This document shows, piece by piece, positions 43,096 to 52,270 of a stretch of DNA of 64,000 bases (position 1 is the stretch's first letter; the number at the start of each line of letters is the position of its first letter). The stretch is from Novosphingobium profundi. Its GTDB lineage: Bacteria; Pseudomonadota; Alphaproteobacteria; Sphingomonadales; Sphingomonadaceae. A model generated the notes under the pieces. The model saw only the letters and a list, made by a program, of their open reading frames with translations, was not told the origin of the DNA and searched no databases. The stretch lies in contig NZ_JABWCU010000015.1 of NCBI RefSeq assembly GCF_018491765.1, positions 113,879-177,878 on the forward strand, written 5' to 3'. The translations under genes and the position numbers were made by a program.

Positions 43096-45543
43096 TCAGA
43101 AGTCGTACCGAAGCGTCGCGATGAACTGACGCGGCGGAATGTAAGTGTCGTAGATCTGGTGCGTGCCGTAGGGATCGGTGAAGCGCGAGCTGACCCCGTC
43201 GGTGTCGAACAAGTTGGTGACCGTGGCCGAGAGCGAGAAGCCGGTGTCTGCGAAGTCGTAGTTGGCGTAGAGATTGACCTGGTCGTAGGACGGGGTCTTC
43301 TGTTCGGAGCCGTTGTTGAACACGCTCGACCAGTAGCTGCCGCGATAGATGTACTGCGCGCGCAGCAGGAGATCGCCCGGGCCGATTTTGCCGGTCCATT
43401 CGCCCGCGAAGCTGCCCTGCACCTTCGGGATGTTGGGAACGTCGTTGCCATCGATGTTCTGGTAGGCTGAGAGGCGCGCCAGATAGGCGTTGTAGTAGTT
43501 CGAATAGAAACCGGAGGTTCCCGCGTAACCCGCAGCCACCTGCGCGGCCGTGGCAGCGCGCGGATCCAGCGCCATCATGTCGCCATCAAAGGTGCCCTTC
43601 TCGAGACCCACGTTGCCGCTAAAGTGCCAGTGCCAGCTCGGCCGGTACTCGGCTTCCAGTTCGACGCCGTAGATATGGGCCATCGGCGCGTTGCTGAGGC
43701 CATAGGCGAAGAGGATCGGATCGTCGTTGATGAACTGCAGGTTCTTGTAGAAGTAGTAGAAGCCCGAGGCGTTGATTTGCAGCTTGTCGTCGAAGAAGCG
43801 GTTCTTCGAGCCGATTTCGAGCGAGTCCACGACCTCGTTCTCGAGCACCCCGGCAACACCGTACTCGTTGCCGAAGGTGACGAGCGAACCGTTCTTGCTG
43901 GCCCCCACGTTCACGCCGCCCGGCTTGTAGCCACGGGTGTAGCTGAAATAGACCATATTGCTCGGCGTGATCTGGTAGTCGAGCGCGGCCTTCCAGGTCA
44001 TCTCGTGTGTGGAGTCGGTGACCGAGGGGGTCGGCTGCAGGTAGTTGCCCGAGGTAAAGCTCACGGCGCCGCCGTTGATGCTGTCGCCCGCGCCATTGTA
44101 GGTGTCGTGGTTGTAACGAAGACCGGCGGTAAGCTTGAGATCGTCGGTGATGTTGAGCGAGCCCTGGCCGTAGAAGGCATAGGATTCACGCGTGATCGTA
44201 GTCAGCTCGCCATAGTAGAGCGAGGAGACGGCATCGTCGTTCCAGGCCGTGTCCTTGGCAAGTGCGGCCAGCTGCCCGTCGCCGGTCGAGGCGCTGTATT
44301 CGTTGATGTAGTTCTCGTTCTGCGAGTGCAGGTAGACCGCCCCCACGATCCACGAGAAGGGGCCCTCAGTGTCCGAGGCAAGGTTGTATTCCTGCGTGTA
44401 GGATTCGACCTTCTGCTGCCACTGGGCGATATGGTCGTAGAGCGCATCGCCGGTGTTCTCGCCCTCGTATTCGACGAAGAGTTCGGGATTGAGCGCATCG
44501 CCGTCCCACGACTGGCGCGAAAGCAGCTTCTGGTAGCTGGTCGTCGAGGTGAAGTTGACCGTTCCCAGGTCGTACTTGATCACACCGTAGTAGAGCTGCG
44601 TGCGCACGTAGCTCTTGCCCGGATAGTCCTGCGTGACCTCACGCGGGTCGGGATTGGAGTCGAGCAAGTTCTTCTGCTCCTGCCCGTTGGCATCGCCGCG
44701 GTACTGGATCGTGCTCAGGAGCACGCTCAGGCGGTCGGTCGGGGCCCACTTGACCGCCAGCTTGCCGCTCAGGTTGTTGGCATCGCTGAGTTCGTAGTTC
44801 GACTTGCCGGGCACGTCCGTGGCGTGCGCGTAGCCATCATGCTTCATGTACTGGATCGCACCGCGCACCGCGAGGGTGTTGGTGATCGGCAGGTTCAGTG
44901 CACCGTCGGCCTTGGTGTAGTTGTAGTTGCCGTAGCCAGCGTCGACATAGCCCGAGACCTTTTCGGTGGTGGGCTGGTTGGAGACGACGTTGATCGTACC
45001 GCCGGTCGAACCCTGGCCGTACATCGTGCCCTGCGGCCCGCGCAGGACCTCGATCTGGCCCACGTCGGTAAAGGCCGCGTTCGCGGCGATCGAGTTGAAG
45101 ATGTAGACGCCGTCGACGTGGTAGGAAACGCCCGGTTGCGTGCTGGGGTTTTCCGGGGTCTGCAGGCCGATGCCGCGGATCGAGATGTTGCGCTCGCCGC
45201 CGTTGCCGCCCGAGACGACGAGACCCGGCGCAAGCCCGTTGAGGCCGCCGATCTCGGTGATGTTGCTCTTGGCCAACGAGTCCGCGGTCACCGCCGTGAC
45301 GGACAGCGCCGCTTTCTGCAGCGTGGTGTGGGTGCGTTCGGAGGTAACGACGATTTCCGAACCGACGTTCGCGCCGCTCTTGCTGCCGGCCGCATCTGCG
45401 TCCGCCGAGGGAGCAGCATCGGCTGGCGCAGCGCCCGCCGCGTCCTCGGCCTGCGCGGCCGTGGCCAGCGAGGTTGCCATCGCCAGTACCGAAAATCCGA
45501 TGACGGTCCGCCTGAGGTGTGTCTTTTTCACTCGTATCCCCAT
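43096..45543 (-). CDS. TonB-dependent receptor without STN domain (nitrogen-compound cluster)
   Basis: An 815-residue receptor. Signal peptide RRTVIGFSVLAMATSLATAAQA, a low-complexity Ala/Asp linker, then a plug beginning EIVVTSERTHTTLQKAALSV with SIRGIGLQTPENPSTQPGVS and IEVLRGPQGTMYGQGSTGGT. The barrel ends IPPRQFIATLRYDF. There is no STN domain and no FecI/FecR pair, unlike the other two receptors, so regulation must differ. A copy of the cluster's shared AT-rich element lies 164 bases upstream. ATG 45543 is used; GTG 45531 with GGGGA upstream is an alternative. It probably imports the substrate of the surrounding degradation genes (inference). Confidence 0.9.
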   Translation of the reverse strand: MGIRVKKTHLRRTVIGFSVLAMATSLATAAQAEDAAGAAPADAAPSADADAAGSKSGANVGSEIVVTSERTHTTLQKAALSVTAVTADSLAKSNITEIGGLNGLAPGLVVSGGNGGERNISIRGIGLQTPENPSTQPGVSYHVDGVYIFNSIAANAAFTDVGQIEVLRGPQGTMYGQGSTGGTINVVSNQPTTEKVSGYVDAGYGNYNYTKADGALNLPITNTLAVRGAIQYMKHDGYAHATDVPGKSNYELSDANNLSGKLAVKWAPTDRLSVLLSTIQYRGDANGQEQKNLLDSNPDPREVTQDYPGKSYVRTQLYYGVIKYDLGTVNFTSTTSYQKLLSRQSWDGDALNPELFVEYEGENTGDALYDHIAQWQQKVESYTQEYNLASDTEGPFSWIVGAVYLHSQNENYINEYSASTGDGQLAALAKDTAWNDDAVSSLYYGELTTITRESYAFYGQGSLNITDDLKLTAGLRYNHDTYNGAGDSINGGAVSFTSGNYLQPTPSVTDSTHEMTWKAALDYQITPSNMVYFSYTRGYKPGGVNVGASKNGSLVTFGNEYGVAGVLENEVVDSLEIGSKNRFFDDKLQINASGFYYFYKNLQFINDDPILFAYGLSNAPMAHIYGVELEAEYRPSWHWHFSGNVGLEKGTFDGDMMALDPRAATAAQVAAGYAGTSGFYSNYYNAYLARLSAYQNIDGNDVPNIPKVQGSFAGEWTGKIGPGDLLLRAQYIYRGSYWSSVFNNGSEQKTPSYDQVNLYANYDFADTGFSLSATVTNLFDTDGVSSRFTDPYGTHQIYDTYIPPRQFIATLRYDF

Positions 45544-45703
45544 CGTTATGGCAGCCGCAGCGGCTGGCCGGTTCTCCACTGGCCTTTTCAGTCCCCCCCC
45601 CTGTCGATTGCAGCCCATGCCTTGCCATGTCTCGTGTGCAATCGGGATACGGCGCCTTCACGGCGCTCGATCGGCTGTCATTTACGCCGATTAATCATTC
45701 ACT

Positions 45704-45723
45704 ATGCATTGCAAGTTATAATG
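45704..45723 (-). promoter_or_regulatory. Shared AT-rich regulatory element, copy b (receptor promoter)
   Basis: CATTGCAAGTTATAAT (45707-45722) matches TCATGCAATTTATATT of the TauD/Rieske promoter at 11 of 16 positions. It contains TGCATTGCA. It lies about 164 bases upstream of the TonB receptor start, in an AT-rich stretch unlike the surrounding GC-rich DNA. Confidence 0.5.
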
Positions 45724-45827
45724 TAATTCACAATCCAAAAGGCGTGATGCTTTTGACGCTGGGTGTCCAAAAAGCGTGCGGGGAGCGCAGGGGGCGAACG
45801 CGAGGCCCGCTGCGCTCCCCGGAAATC

Positions 45828-47321
45828 TCATGAAAATTGCGAACTGGGCGCGGACGGAAGAGATTCGGCACGCACCATCTCAGGCCAGAGATGCGCCCAG
45901 GGGCGTACCCGCTCATAGGCTGCGGCAGCAGCAAGCACCGTTTCATCGGCCAGGTGGCGCCCCACGATTTGCAGGCCGACCGGCAAACCATTGCGGGTGA
46001 AGCCGGCCGGAACGCTCGCGGCAGGCTGGCCACTCCAGTTGAAGGGATAGGTAAAGGGCGATGGATTGACCTCCTCGACCGGAAGCCCTGCGACCGTATC
46101 GGGATTGAAATGCGCGAGCGGAAACGGCGGCGAGGACACCGTGGGCGTCAGGAGAAGATCATATTCGGCCATGAAGGCCGCAAGAGTGTTGCACACGCGC
46201 TGGCGCTGCATGGCCGCGTCGGTGAAATCCTGCGCGCTCCATTCGCGTTCAAGCATCATGAGCAGGCCGGGAAGGTGGATCTGCCCCTTTTCCGCCAGCG
46301 CGCGCAGGCCGCGCAGATCGGAATCGCGCATTATGACCGAAAGGAAGAGATCGAACATGTCCTCGAAAGCGGGCGTGTCCTCGACCAGCTCCCAGCCGAG
46401 CGCCTCGGCCGCCTCCCCCGCCGCCTTCGCGGTCAGTTCGCGCACCTCGGGATCGACCACCGAAAAGCCGAAGTCGGGGGTATAGGCCACTTTGAGCCGG
46501 CCAGGATCACGGCGCGGCGCGGCCAGCCAATCGACATCGCCTGCTGGCAACGAGTGCCAATCGCGCGCGTCCGGCCCGGCGATGACCGCGAGGAGCAGCG
46601 CGGCATCTTCGACCGTGCGGGTCAGCGGGCCGAGATGCTCGACGCTTTCCCAGCTGCTGACCCCGGGATAGCGCGGATCGCGGCACCCCGGCCAGGCTGG
46701 TACGCGCCCGAACGAGGGCTTCATGCCGAACAGGCCGCAATAGCTGGCCGGCCCGCGGATCGAACCGCCGCCATCGCTGCCGATGGTGAGAGAGCCCATC
46801 CCCGCGGCCACGGCCGCCGCGCTGCCCGCGCTCGATCCGCCCGGCGTCATCGCCGGGTCCCAGGGATTGGCGGTGGTCGCAAAAACCGCGTTCTTGCCCG
46901 CCCCGGCATAGCCGAATTCGGGCGTGTTGGTCTTGCCCAGGATGATCCCGCCCGCCTTGCGCACGCGCTCCACACAGACGTCATCGTCCTCCGGCGTGAA
47001 GCCGACATAGGCCTTCGAACCGCTGACCGTCGGGAAATCGCGTGTACAGATGAGGTCCTTCACCGAGACCGGAACGCCATGAAGCAAACCAAGCGGTTCC
47101 CCGGCCTTTACCTGCCGCTCCGCGGCGTGCGCCTGTTCGAGGCTGCGCGCGGGATCGAGCGCGCAGAAGGCGTGCAAGACCGGCTCGCTCGCCGCGATCC
47201 GCGCCAGCACGGCCTCCATCAACGTGACGGGAGAGAGCTCTCCCGCGCGGATGCGCGCCGCCTGCTCACTGGCGCTCAGAAGCGAGGGATCGCGGGGGAT
47301 GGAGGAGGTGTCTTGCATCAT
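45828..47321 (-). CDS. Amidase-signature family amidase (cytoplasmic)
   Basis: A 497-residue amidase. The triad is canonical: Lys in PVSVKDL, cis-Ser in TPGGSSAGSAAA and nucleophile Ser in DGGGSIRGPA. No signal peptide, in contrast to the exported amidase at 18.9 kb. It should hydrolyse an amide intermediate in the cytoplasm, possibly a ureido or carbamoyl amide such as an allophanate-type compound (inference). ATG 47321 is followed by a second ATG at 47318; GGAG lies about 10 bases upstream. It follows the urease genes on the same strand after a 245-base gap that contains no recognised gene or obvious terminator. Confidence 0.92.
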   Translation of the reverse strand: MMQDTSSIPRDPSLLSASEQAARIRAGELSPVTLMEAVLARIAASEPVLHAFCALDPARSLEQAHAAERQVKAGEPLGLLHGVPVSVKDLICTRDFPTVSGSKAYVGFTPEDDDVCVERVRKAGGIILGKTNTPEFGYAGAGKNAVFATTANPWDPAMTPGGSSAGSAAAVAAGMGSLTIGSDGGGSIRGPASYCGLFGMKPSFGRVPAWPGCRDPRYPGVSSWESVEHLGPLTRTVEDAALLLAVIAGPDARDWHSLPAGDVDWLAAPRRDPGRLKVAYTPDFGFSVVDPEVRELTAKAAGEAAEALGWELVEDTPAFEDMFDLFLSVIMRDSDLRGLRALAEKGQIHLPGLLMMLEREWSAQDFTDAAMQRQRVCNTLAAFMAEYDLLLTPTVSSPPFPLAHFNPDTVAGLPVEEVNPSPFTYPFNWSGQPAASVPAGFTRNGLPVGLQIVGRHLADETVLAAAAAYERVRPWAHLWPEMVRAESLPSAPSSQFS

Positions 47322-47566
47322 TTCGGCGAACTCCGGACTTGGGGCGGGCAGTCGGACGCAAAGGGCCTGCGGCGACGGATTGCCATGCGCGGCCTGCCCG
47401 CGCTTGCCACGAGGTGCACAAATTTGGGGGGAAGCTGCAGGAAGAGGAGCTCGAGGGCCCTCGCCCTCGCGCTCCCGGAACTGCAAACGCCATCGGATCC
47501 ATCTGAACGGACGTCCGGCCGTTCCGCGATCCAGGGATTCACCCCCCTGATATATTGGGTTTCTCT

Positions 47567-48097
47567 TCAGGCGCGGCGGCGCAGGCCAAGGCTGTCCAGG
47601 CCACGGCCGAGGGCAAGTCCGAAGCCATGTAGCAACGCGGTCGCGACCAGCATGGCCATGCCGAAGGCGAAATGGCTGCCACTCGCCTCGGCGGCGTGGG
47701 CGAAACCATGCGCCAGCGCGAAGAAGCCGGTTATCGCCATGGCAAGGCCCAGCTTCACGCGCGGGGCGAAGATGGCGCCAAGCGCCAGCAACGGCATCGA
47801 GACGAGGATCACGGGCTCGGCCGGAACGGCAAGGCCCATGCGCCCGAAGGCAAAACCGGCGACCATCGCCGCCATGAAGGCCGCAGGCAGCGCTAAGGCC
47901 TTGCCCGGATAGGCCCGCGCCGCCCAGAGGCCAACGCAGACCATCGCGGTCAGGTGATCGAGACCGGTGAAGGGGTGCACGAAACCGGTTAGCGCGCCGG
48001 TGCCCAGGGCATGGCCAGGATGGGCAAGAGCCGGACTGGACAGGCCAAGTGCGCCCAGGGCAGCGGCGAACATGGCGAGCGGGCGGAACGATGTCAT
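47567..48097 (-). CDS. hupE: HupE/UreJ nickel transporter-like membrane protein
   Basis: A 176-residue membrane protein of the HupE/UreJ family. It has a signal-like N-terminus, the conserved HPGHALGTG and GFVHPFTGLDHLTAMV stretch near residues 26-53, then further helices with GFFALAHGFAHAAEASG. HupE/UreJ proteins bring nickel across the membrane for urease or hydrogenase. Its ATG overlaps the ureG stop by 4 bases (ATGA at 48097-48094), placing it as the last coupled gene of the urease operon. It would supply Ni2+ for UreC. Confidence 0.92.
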   Translation of the reverse strand: MTSFRPLAMFAAALGALGLSSPALAHPGHALGTGALTGFVHPFTGLDHLTAMVCVGLWAARAYPGKALALPAAFMAAMVAGFAFGRMGLAVPAEPVILVSMPLLALGAIFAPRVKLGLAMAITGFFALAHGFAHAAEASGSHFAFGMAMLVATALLHGFGLALGRGLDSLGLRRRA

Positions 48098-48747
48098 GGG
48101 CGAAGGCCTCCGGTCTTGATGATGAACTGCGCGATATCCTCGACGGCCTGCCCCTGGCGGACATTGGCGAAGACGAAGGGGCGCTCGCCCCGCATCTTCT
48201 TCGCGTCACGGTCCATGACCTCGAGGCTGGCGCCGACATATTGCGCGATGTCGATCTTGTTGATGACGAGCAGGTCCGAGCGGGTGATGCCCGGCCCACC
48301 CTTGCGCGGGATCTTGTCTCCAGCCGAGACGTCGATGACGTAAATCGTGAGATCGGCAAGTTCGGGACTGAACGTGGCGGCAAGATTGTCACCCCCGCTT
48401 TCGATCAGGACGAGTTCCAGCCCCGGAAACCGGTCTGCCAGCGTATCGACCGCGGCAAGGTTCATCGAGGCGTCCTCGCGGATCGCGGTATGGGGGCAAC
48501 CGCCGGTTTCCACGCCGATGATGCGCTCGGGCTCGAGCGAGCCGGCACGAGTGAGGAATTCGGCATCCTCGCGGGTGTAGATGTCGTTGGTGATCGCCGC
48601 GATCCGGTAGGTCTCGCGAAAACGCTTGCACAGGGCGTCCATCAACGCGGTCTTGCCCGATCCGACCGGCCCCCCGATGCCCACGCGCAGCGGGCCCATG
48701 GTCCCCAGCGGTACGGCGCCCTCAGTCATGGTGTCGTCGCTCATCAT
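48094..48747 (-). CDS. ureG: Urease accessory GTPase UreG
   Basis: A 217-residue GTPase. P-loop GPVGSGKTAL near residue 27, the Cys-Pro-His nickel motif in GGCPHTAIREDASMN, LIESGGDNLAATFSPEL and the base-recognition NKIDIA. UreG delivers nickel to urease using GTP hydrolysis in complex with UreD and UreF. Its start overlaps the ureF stop by ATGA, and its stop overlaps the hupE start. This is typical of a tightly coupled accessory set. Confidence 0.97.
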   Translation of the reverse strand: MMSDDTMTEGAVPLGTMGPLRVGIGGPVGSGKTALMDALCKRFRETYRIAAITNDIYTREDAEFLTRAGSLEPERIIGVETGGCPHTAIREDASMNLAAVDTLADRFPGLELVLIESGGDNLAATFSPELADLTIYVIDVSAGDKIPRKGGPGITRSDLLVINKIDIAQYVGASLEVMDRDAKKMRGERPFVFANVRQGQAVEDIAQFIIKTGGLRP

Positions 48748-49442
48748 GTTCGAAACAGCCTCGTATATTGGGTTTCATGGGCCATGCAGCCGATCTCGGC
48801 GAGAAGACTGCATCCGGCAAGATCATCGAAGGGATCGTCCGCCCGGCAGCCCGCCACGACCTGCGCGGCGAGTTCCAGCACGCACGGACGCAGGGCCAGG
48901 ATGGCACGCTGTCCGTCGGTCTGCCCCAGCGGCACCAGACGCTGGGCGGCCGAAACGTAATTGGACACCGTACCATGCAGGAAGGCGGTCAGCCCGGCCT
49001 GTTCGGCCACGCCATGGCAGGCGAAGAGCGTCGCCGCGACGAGAGGGTAAGCCAGGTCTTCCCCCTTGAGCGGAGCAAGCAACGCGGCAAAATTCGACGG
49101 CGTGCTGGCGCTGCGCGCGATCCGGGCGAAGGCATTGCCCTGCGCGGTGGTCTCGAGGAAACGCTCGCCCCCGCTCTGCGCCGCCAGCGCCAGTTCGGCC
49201 ACCACGCCAAGGCGCGCTGCATCGCCTGCTGCAGCGGCGCGGTGCGCGTGGACGAACAGCACGGCTTCATTGAAAAGAGGGCCGTGGCGCAGCAGGTCGG
49301 CCAGCCAGCGCTCGCAGCTTGTCCGGTCGGTCACGTGCCCTTCCTCGACCGCCCATTCAAGCCCGCCCGAATGGGTATAGGCGCCGACCGGCCAGGCTGG
49401 CGACATCCAGCTCAGCACATCGAAGATCGCGCCCTCATCCAT
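48744..49442 (-). CDS. ureF: Urease accessory protein UreF
   Basis: A 232-residue UreF. It begins with the family's WMSPAWPVGAYTHSGGLEWA and contains LLRHGPLFNEAVLFVHAH and the C-terminal CMAHETQYTRLFRT. UreF acts with UreD and UreG as the scaffold for nickel insertion. ATG 49442 overlaps the 3' end of ureE by 8 bases. Longer in-frame starts within ureE are less likely. Confidence 0.95.
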   Translation of the reverse strand: MDEGAIFDVLSWMSPAWPVGAYTHSGGLEWAVEEGHVTDRTSCERWLADLLRHGPLFNEAVLFVHAHRAAAAGDAARLGVVAELALAAQSGGERFLETTAQGNAFARIARSASTPSNFAALLAPLKGEDLAYPLVAATLFACHGVAEQAGLTAFLHGTVSNYVSAAQRLVPLGQTDGQRAILALRPCVLELAAQVVAGCRADDPFDDLAGCSLLAEIGCMAHETQYTRLFRT

Positions 49443-49926
49443 GGGCGTGCGCATGGCTATGCGAATGGACGTGATCGTGGCCATGCCCATGACCACCGCC
49501 TTCGTAGGCTCCGCCTTCGGGATCGAAGGGGGCAAGGCGCGGCGTGCAGACACCGCCCAGCCCCTTCACCATGTCGACGATGACATGGTCCTCGCGGATC
49601 AGGAGTGTTTCGCCGTCAAGCTGGGTCGGCAGGTGGCGATTGCCCAGATGCCAGGCGATGCGCACGAGCGCGGCGGTGTCGGGCGCGGTGATCGCGACCA
49701 GTGCCTCGGGAACCGCGCGCACCTCGATCACGCTGCCATCGTCAAGTTCGAGCCGGTCGCCGTCGCGCAGATGCACGACATTGCCCATGTCGAGCAGGAT
49801 CGCCCGGCCACCTGCGGTCGTATGGACCATGCGGCGCCGGCGGCGCCGGTCATGATCGAGCGAAACGTGGTCATTGGCGGGCGGGTTCGCCCCGTCGCGG
49901 GGCAGGACATGGAGGATGCGGTTCAC
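49435..49926 (-). CDS. ureE: Urease accessory nickel-binding protein UreE
   Basis: A 163-residue UreE. The peptide-binding N-terminal part has LDHDRRRRRRM and the metal-binding core includes AWHLGNRHLPTQL. The C-terminus is a His-rich tail (HGHGHDHVHSHSHAHAHG), which stores or hands over nickel. It follows ureC after 21 bases and overlaps ureF. Confidence 0.95.
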   Translation of the reverse strand: MNRILHVLPRDGANPPANDHVSLDHDRRRRRRMVHTTAGGRAILLDMGNVVHLRDGDRLELDDGSVIEVRAVPEALVAITAPDTAALVRIAWHLGNRHLPTQLDGETLLIREDHVIVDMVKGLGGVCTPRLAPFDPEGGAYEGGGHGHGHDHVHSHSHAHAHG

Positions 49927-49947
49927 AGGCTTTCTCGCAGGACGGGA

Positions 49948-51657
49948 TCAATAGAGGAAATAGCGCTGCGCCAGCGGCAGCTCTTCGGCAGGCTCGCAGA
50001 CCAGCAATTCGCCGTCGGCGCGCACTTCGTAGGTCTCCGGATCGACCGTGATCTCGGGCAGCGCGTCGTTGAGCTTCATTGCAGCCTTGCCGATGGTACG
50101 GGTCTGCTCGACCGCGCAGATCTCCCGCTGCAGACCAAGCCTCTCGGCCACCCCGGCATCCTTCGCCGCCTTGCTGACGAACGTGATGCACGATGCCGCC
50201 ATCGCGCGCCCGTAGCTGCCGAACATGGGACGGGTGTGGACCGGCTGCGGAGTGGGGATCGAAGCGTTGGCATCGCCCATCTGCGCATGCGCGATCATCC
50301 CGCCCTTCAGGACCAGTTCGGGCTTCGCGCCGAAGAAGGCCGGGTGCCAGAGGACGAGATCGGCCAGCTTGCCCACCTCGACCGAACCGACCTCGCGCGC
50401 CAGACCCTGCGCGATGGCGGGATTGATCGTGTACTTCGCGACGTAGCGCTTGGCGCGCGCGTTGTCGGCCTCGGCATCGTCGCCGGGAAGTGGGCCGCGC
50501 TGCGCCTTCATCTTGTGCGCGGTCTGCCAGGTACGGGTGATGACCTCACCCACGCGGCCCATCGCCTGGCTGTCCGAGGAGATGATCGAGAGCGCGCCCA
50601 GATCATGGAGGATGTCCTCGGCGGCAATCGTCTCGCGGCGGATGCGGCTCTCGGCGAAGGCGAGGTCCTCGGGGATGCCGGAGTCGAGGTGGTGGCATAC
50701 CATCAGCATGTCGAGGTGCTCGTCGATGGTGTTGCGCGTAAAGGGCATCGTCGGGTTGGTCGACGAAGGGATCACGTGGGCAAGCCCGGCCAGCCGGATG
50801 ATGTCGGGCGCATGGCCACCGCCCGCGCCTTCGGTGTGAAAGGCATGGATCGTGCGGCCCTTGAAGGCGGCGATGGTATCCTCGACGAAGCCGCTTTCGT
50901 TGAGCGTGTCGGTATGGATCATCACCTGCACGTCGTGCGCATCGGCCACCGACAAGCAGCAGTCGATGGCTGCCGGCGTCGTGCCCCAATCCTCGTGCAA
51001 CTTCATCGCACAGGCCCCGGCGAGGATCTGCTCCTTGAGCGCGGCGGGCTCGCTGGCGTTGCCCTTGCCGGCAAAGCCAAGGTTCACCGGCAGGCCCTCC
51101 GCGGCCATCAGCATGCGCTCGATGTGCCAGGGACCGGGGGTACAGGTTGTCGCGTTCGTGCCCGTCGCAGGACCCGTGCCGCCGCCGATCATGGTGGTCA
51201 CGCCGCTCGCGATCGCCTCTTCCACCTGCTGCGGGCAGATGAAGTGGATATGCGCATCGACCCCGCCCGCGGTCAGGATCTTGCCCTCTGCCGCGATGAT
51301 CTCGGTGCCCGGGCCGATGACAATGGTGACGCCCGCCTGCACGTCGGGATTGCCCGCCTTGCCGATGGCCACGATGCGCCCGTCGCGAAGGGCGACGTCG
51401 GCCTTCACGATGCCCGTCCAGTCGAGGATCACGGCGTTGGTGATAACGGTGTCGGCGGCCCCTTGCGCGCGGGTGCGCTGGCTCTGGCCCATGCCATCGC
51501 GAATGACCTTGCCCCCGCCGAACTTCACCTCATCACCGGGAACCGTAAAATCCTTCTCGATGCGGATCAGCAGGCCGGTGTCGCCAAGCCGCAGCCGGTC
51601 ACCCTCGGTCGGGCCAAACATGTCGGCATAGGCCGCGCGGCTCATTCGGTAGGCCAT
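49948..51657 (-). CDS. ureC: Urease alpha subunit UreC (catalytic)
   Basis: A 569-residue urease catalytic subunit at normal length. Nickel ligands and active-site residues are visible: VDAHIHFICPQQ, the carbamylated Lys in CAMKLHEDWG, HTDTLNESGF, flap Cys and His in DMLMVCHHLDSG, and Asp in ISSDSQAMGR. All key residues are present, so it should be active. Urease converts urea to ammonia and carbamate. Its ATG overlaps the ureB stop (TGATG). It probably consumes urea formed by the surrounding hydrolases (inference). Confidence 0.98.
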   Translation of the reverse strand: MAYRMSRAAYADMFGPTEGDRLRLGDTGLLIRIEKDFTVPGDEVKFGGGKVIRDGMGQSQRTRAQGAADTVITNAVILDWTGIVKADVALRDGRIVAIGKAGNPDVQAGVTIVIGPGTEIIAAEGKILTAGGVDAHIHFICPQQVEEAIASGVTTMIGGGTGPATGTNATTCTPGPWHIERMLMAAEGLPVNLGFAGKGNASEPAALKEQILAGACAMKLHEDWGTTPAAIDCCLSVADAHDVQVMIHTDTLNESGFVEDTIAAFKGRTIHAFHTEGAGGGHAPDIIRLAGLAHVIPSSTNPTMPFTRNTIDEHLDMLMVCHHLDSGIPEDLAFAESRIRRETIAAEDILHDLGALSIISSDSQAMGRVGEVITRTWQTAHKMKAQRGPLPGDDAEADNARAKRYVAKYTINPAIAQGLAREVGSVEVGKLADLVLWHPAFFGAKPELVLKGGMIAHAQMGDANASIPTPQPVHTRPMFGSYGRAMAASCITFVSKAAKDAGVAERLGLQREICAVEQTRTIGKAAMKLNDALPEITVDPETYEVRADGELLVCEPAEELPLAQRYFLY

Positions 51658-51965
51658 CAGTCGAGATCTCCCATCACGTCCTGGCGAAAACCGACGACGC
51701 GCCGCTCGCCCGCGAAGGGCACCAGATCGACCTGGCGCGTCTGGCCCGGCTCAAAGCGCACGGCGGTGCCGGCCGGAATGTCGAGCCGCTTGCCGCGCGC
51801 GGCGGCGCGATCGAAGTCAAGGCCCGGGTTGGCCTCGGCGAAATGGTAATGGCTACCCACTTGCACCGGACGATCGCCGGTGTTGGCAATCGTCAGCGTG
51901 GTCACGGGGAGCCCTGCGTTGAGCGCGATCTCGCCTTGGGCGGGGAGCAGCTCTCCGGGGATCAT
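51657..51965 (-). CDS. ureB: Urease beta subunit UreB
   Basis: A 102-residue UreB beginning with the standard MIPGELLP and containing TGDRPVQVGSHYHFAEANPG and FEPGQTRQVDLVPFAGER. ATG 51965 starts one base after the ureA stop. An upstream ATG at 51983 would overlap ureA. It forms the trimeric core with UreA and UreC. Confidence 0.96.
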   Translation of the reverse strand: MIPGELLPAQGEIALNAGLPVTTLTIANTGDRPVQVGSHYHFAEANPGLDFDRAAARGKRLDIPAGTAVRFEPGQTRQVDLVPFAGERRVVGFRQDVMGDLD

Positions 51966-51966
51966 G

Positions 51967-52269
51967 TCAGCGGATCGGGTCATGTACGGTCACCAGCTTC
52001 GTGCCATCGGGAAAGGTCGCCTCGACCTGGACGTCGGGGATCATCTCGGGGATGCCGGACATGACCTGGTCGCGGGAAAGGACATGGGCACCGGCCTCCA
52101 TGAGGTCCGCCACGGTGCGCCCGTCGCGCGCGCCTTCGAGGACGAAATCGGAAATCAGCGCGACGGCCTCGGGGTAGTTCAGCTTCACCCCGCGTTCGAG
52201 CCTGCGCCGCGCCACCATCGCGGCCATGGCCAGAAGCAGCTTGTCCTTCTCGCGTGGGCTCAATTGCAT
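51967..52269 (-). CDS. ureA: Urease gamma subunit UreA
   Basis: A 100-residue UreA beginning MQLSPREKDKLLLAMAA, with the conserved KLNYPEAVALISDFVLEGAR, and VMSGIPEMIPDVQVEATFPD near the C-terminus. ATG 52269 is the family start. It lies one base downstream of the ureD stop. It is the smallest structural subunit of the holoenzyme. Confidence 0.97.
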   Translation of the reverse strand: MQLSPREKDKLLLAMAAMVARRRLERGVKLNYPEAVALISDFVLEGARDGRTVADLMEAGAHVLSRDQVMSGIPEMIPDVQVEATFPDGTKLVTVHDPIR

Positions 52270-52270
52270 C

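Noticed and set aside
43624..45726. A 700-codon open frame opposite TonB receptor 3
   Set aside because: Antisense shadow of the receptor gene, rich in Val, Arg and Asp with no recognisable domain.
49441..51849. An 802-codon open frame opposite ureC and ureE
   Set aside because: Antisense to unmistakable urease genes, with no domain or start signal.
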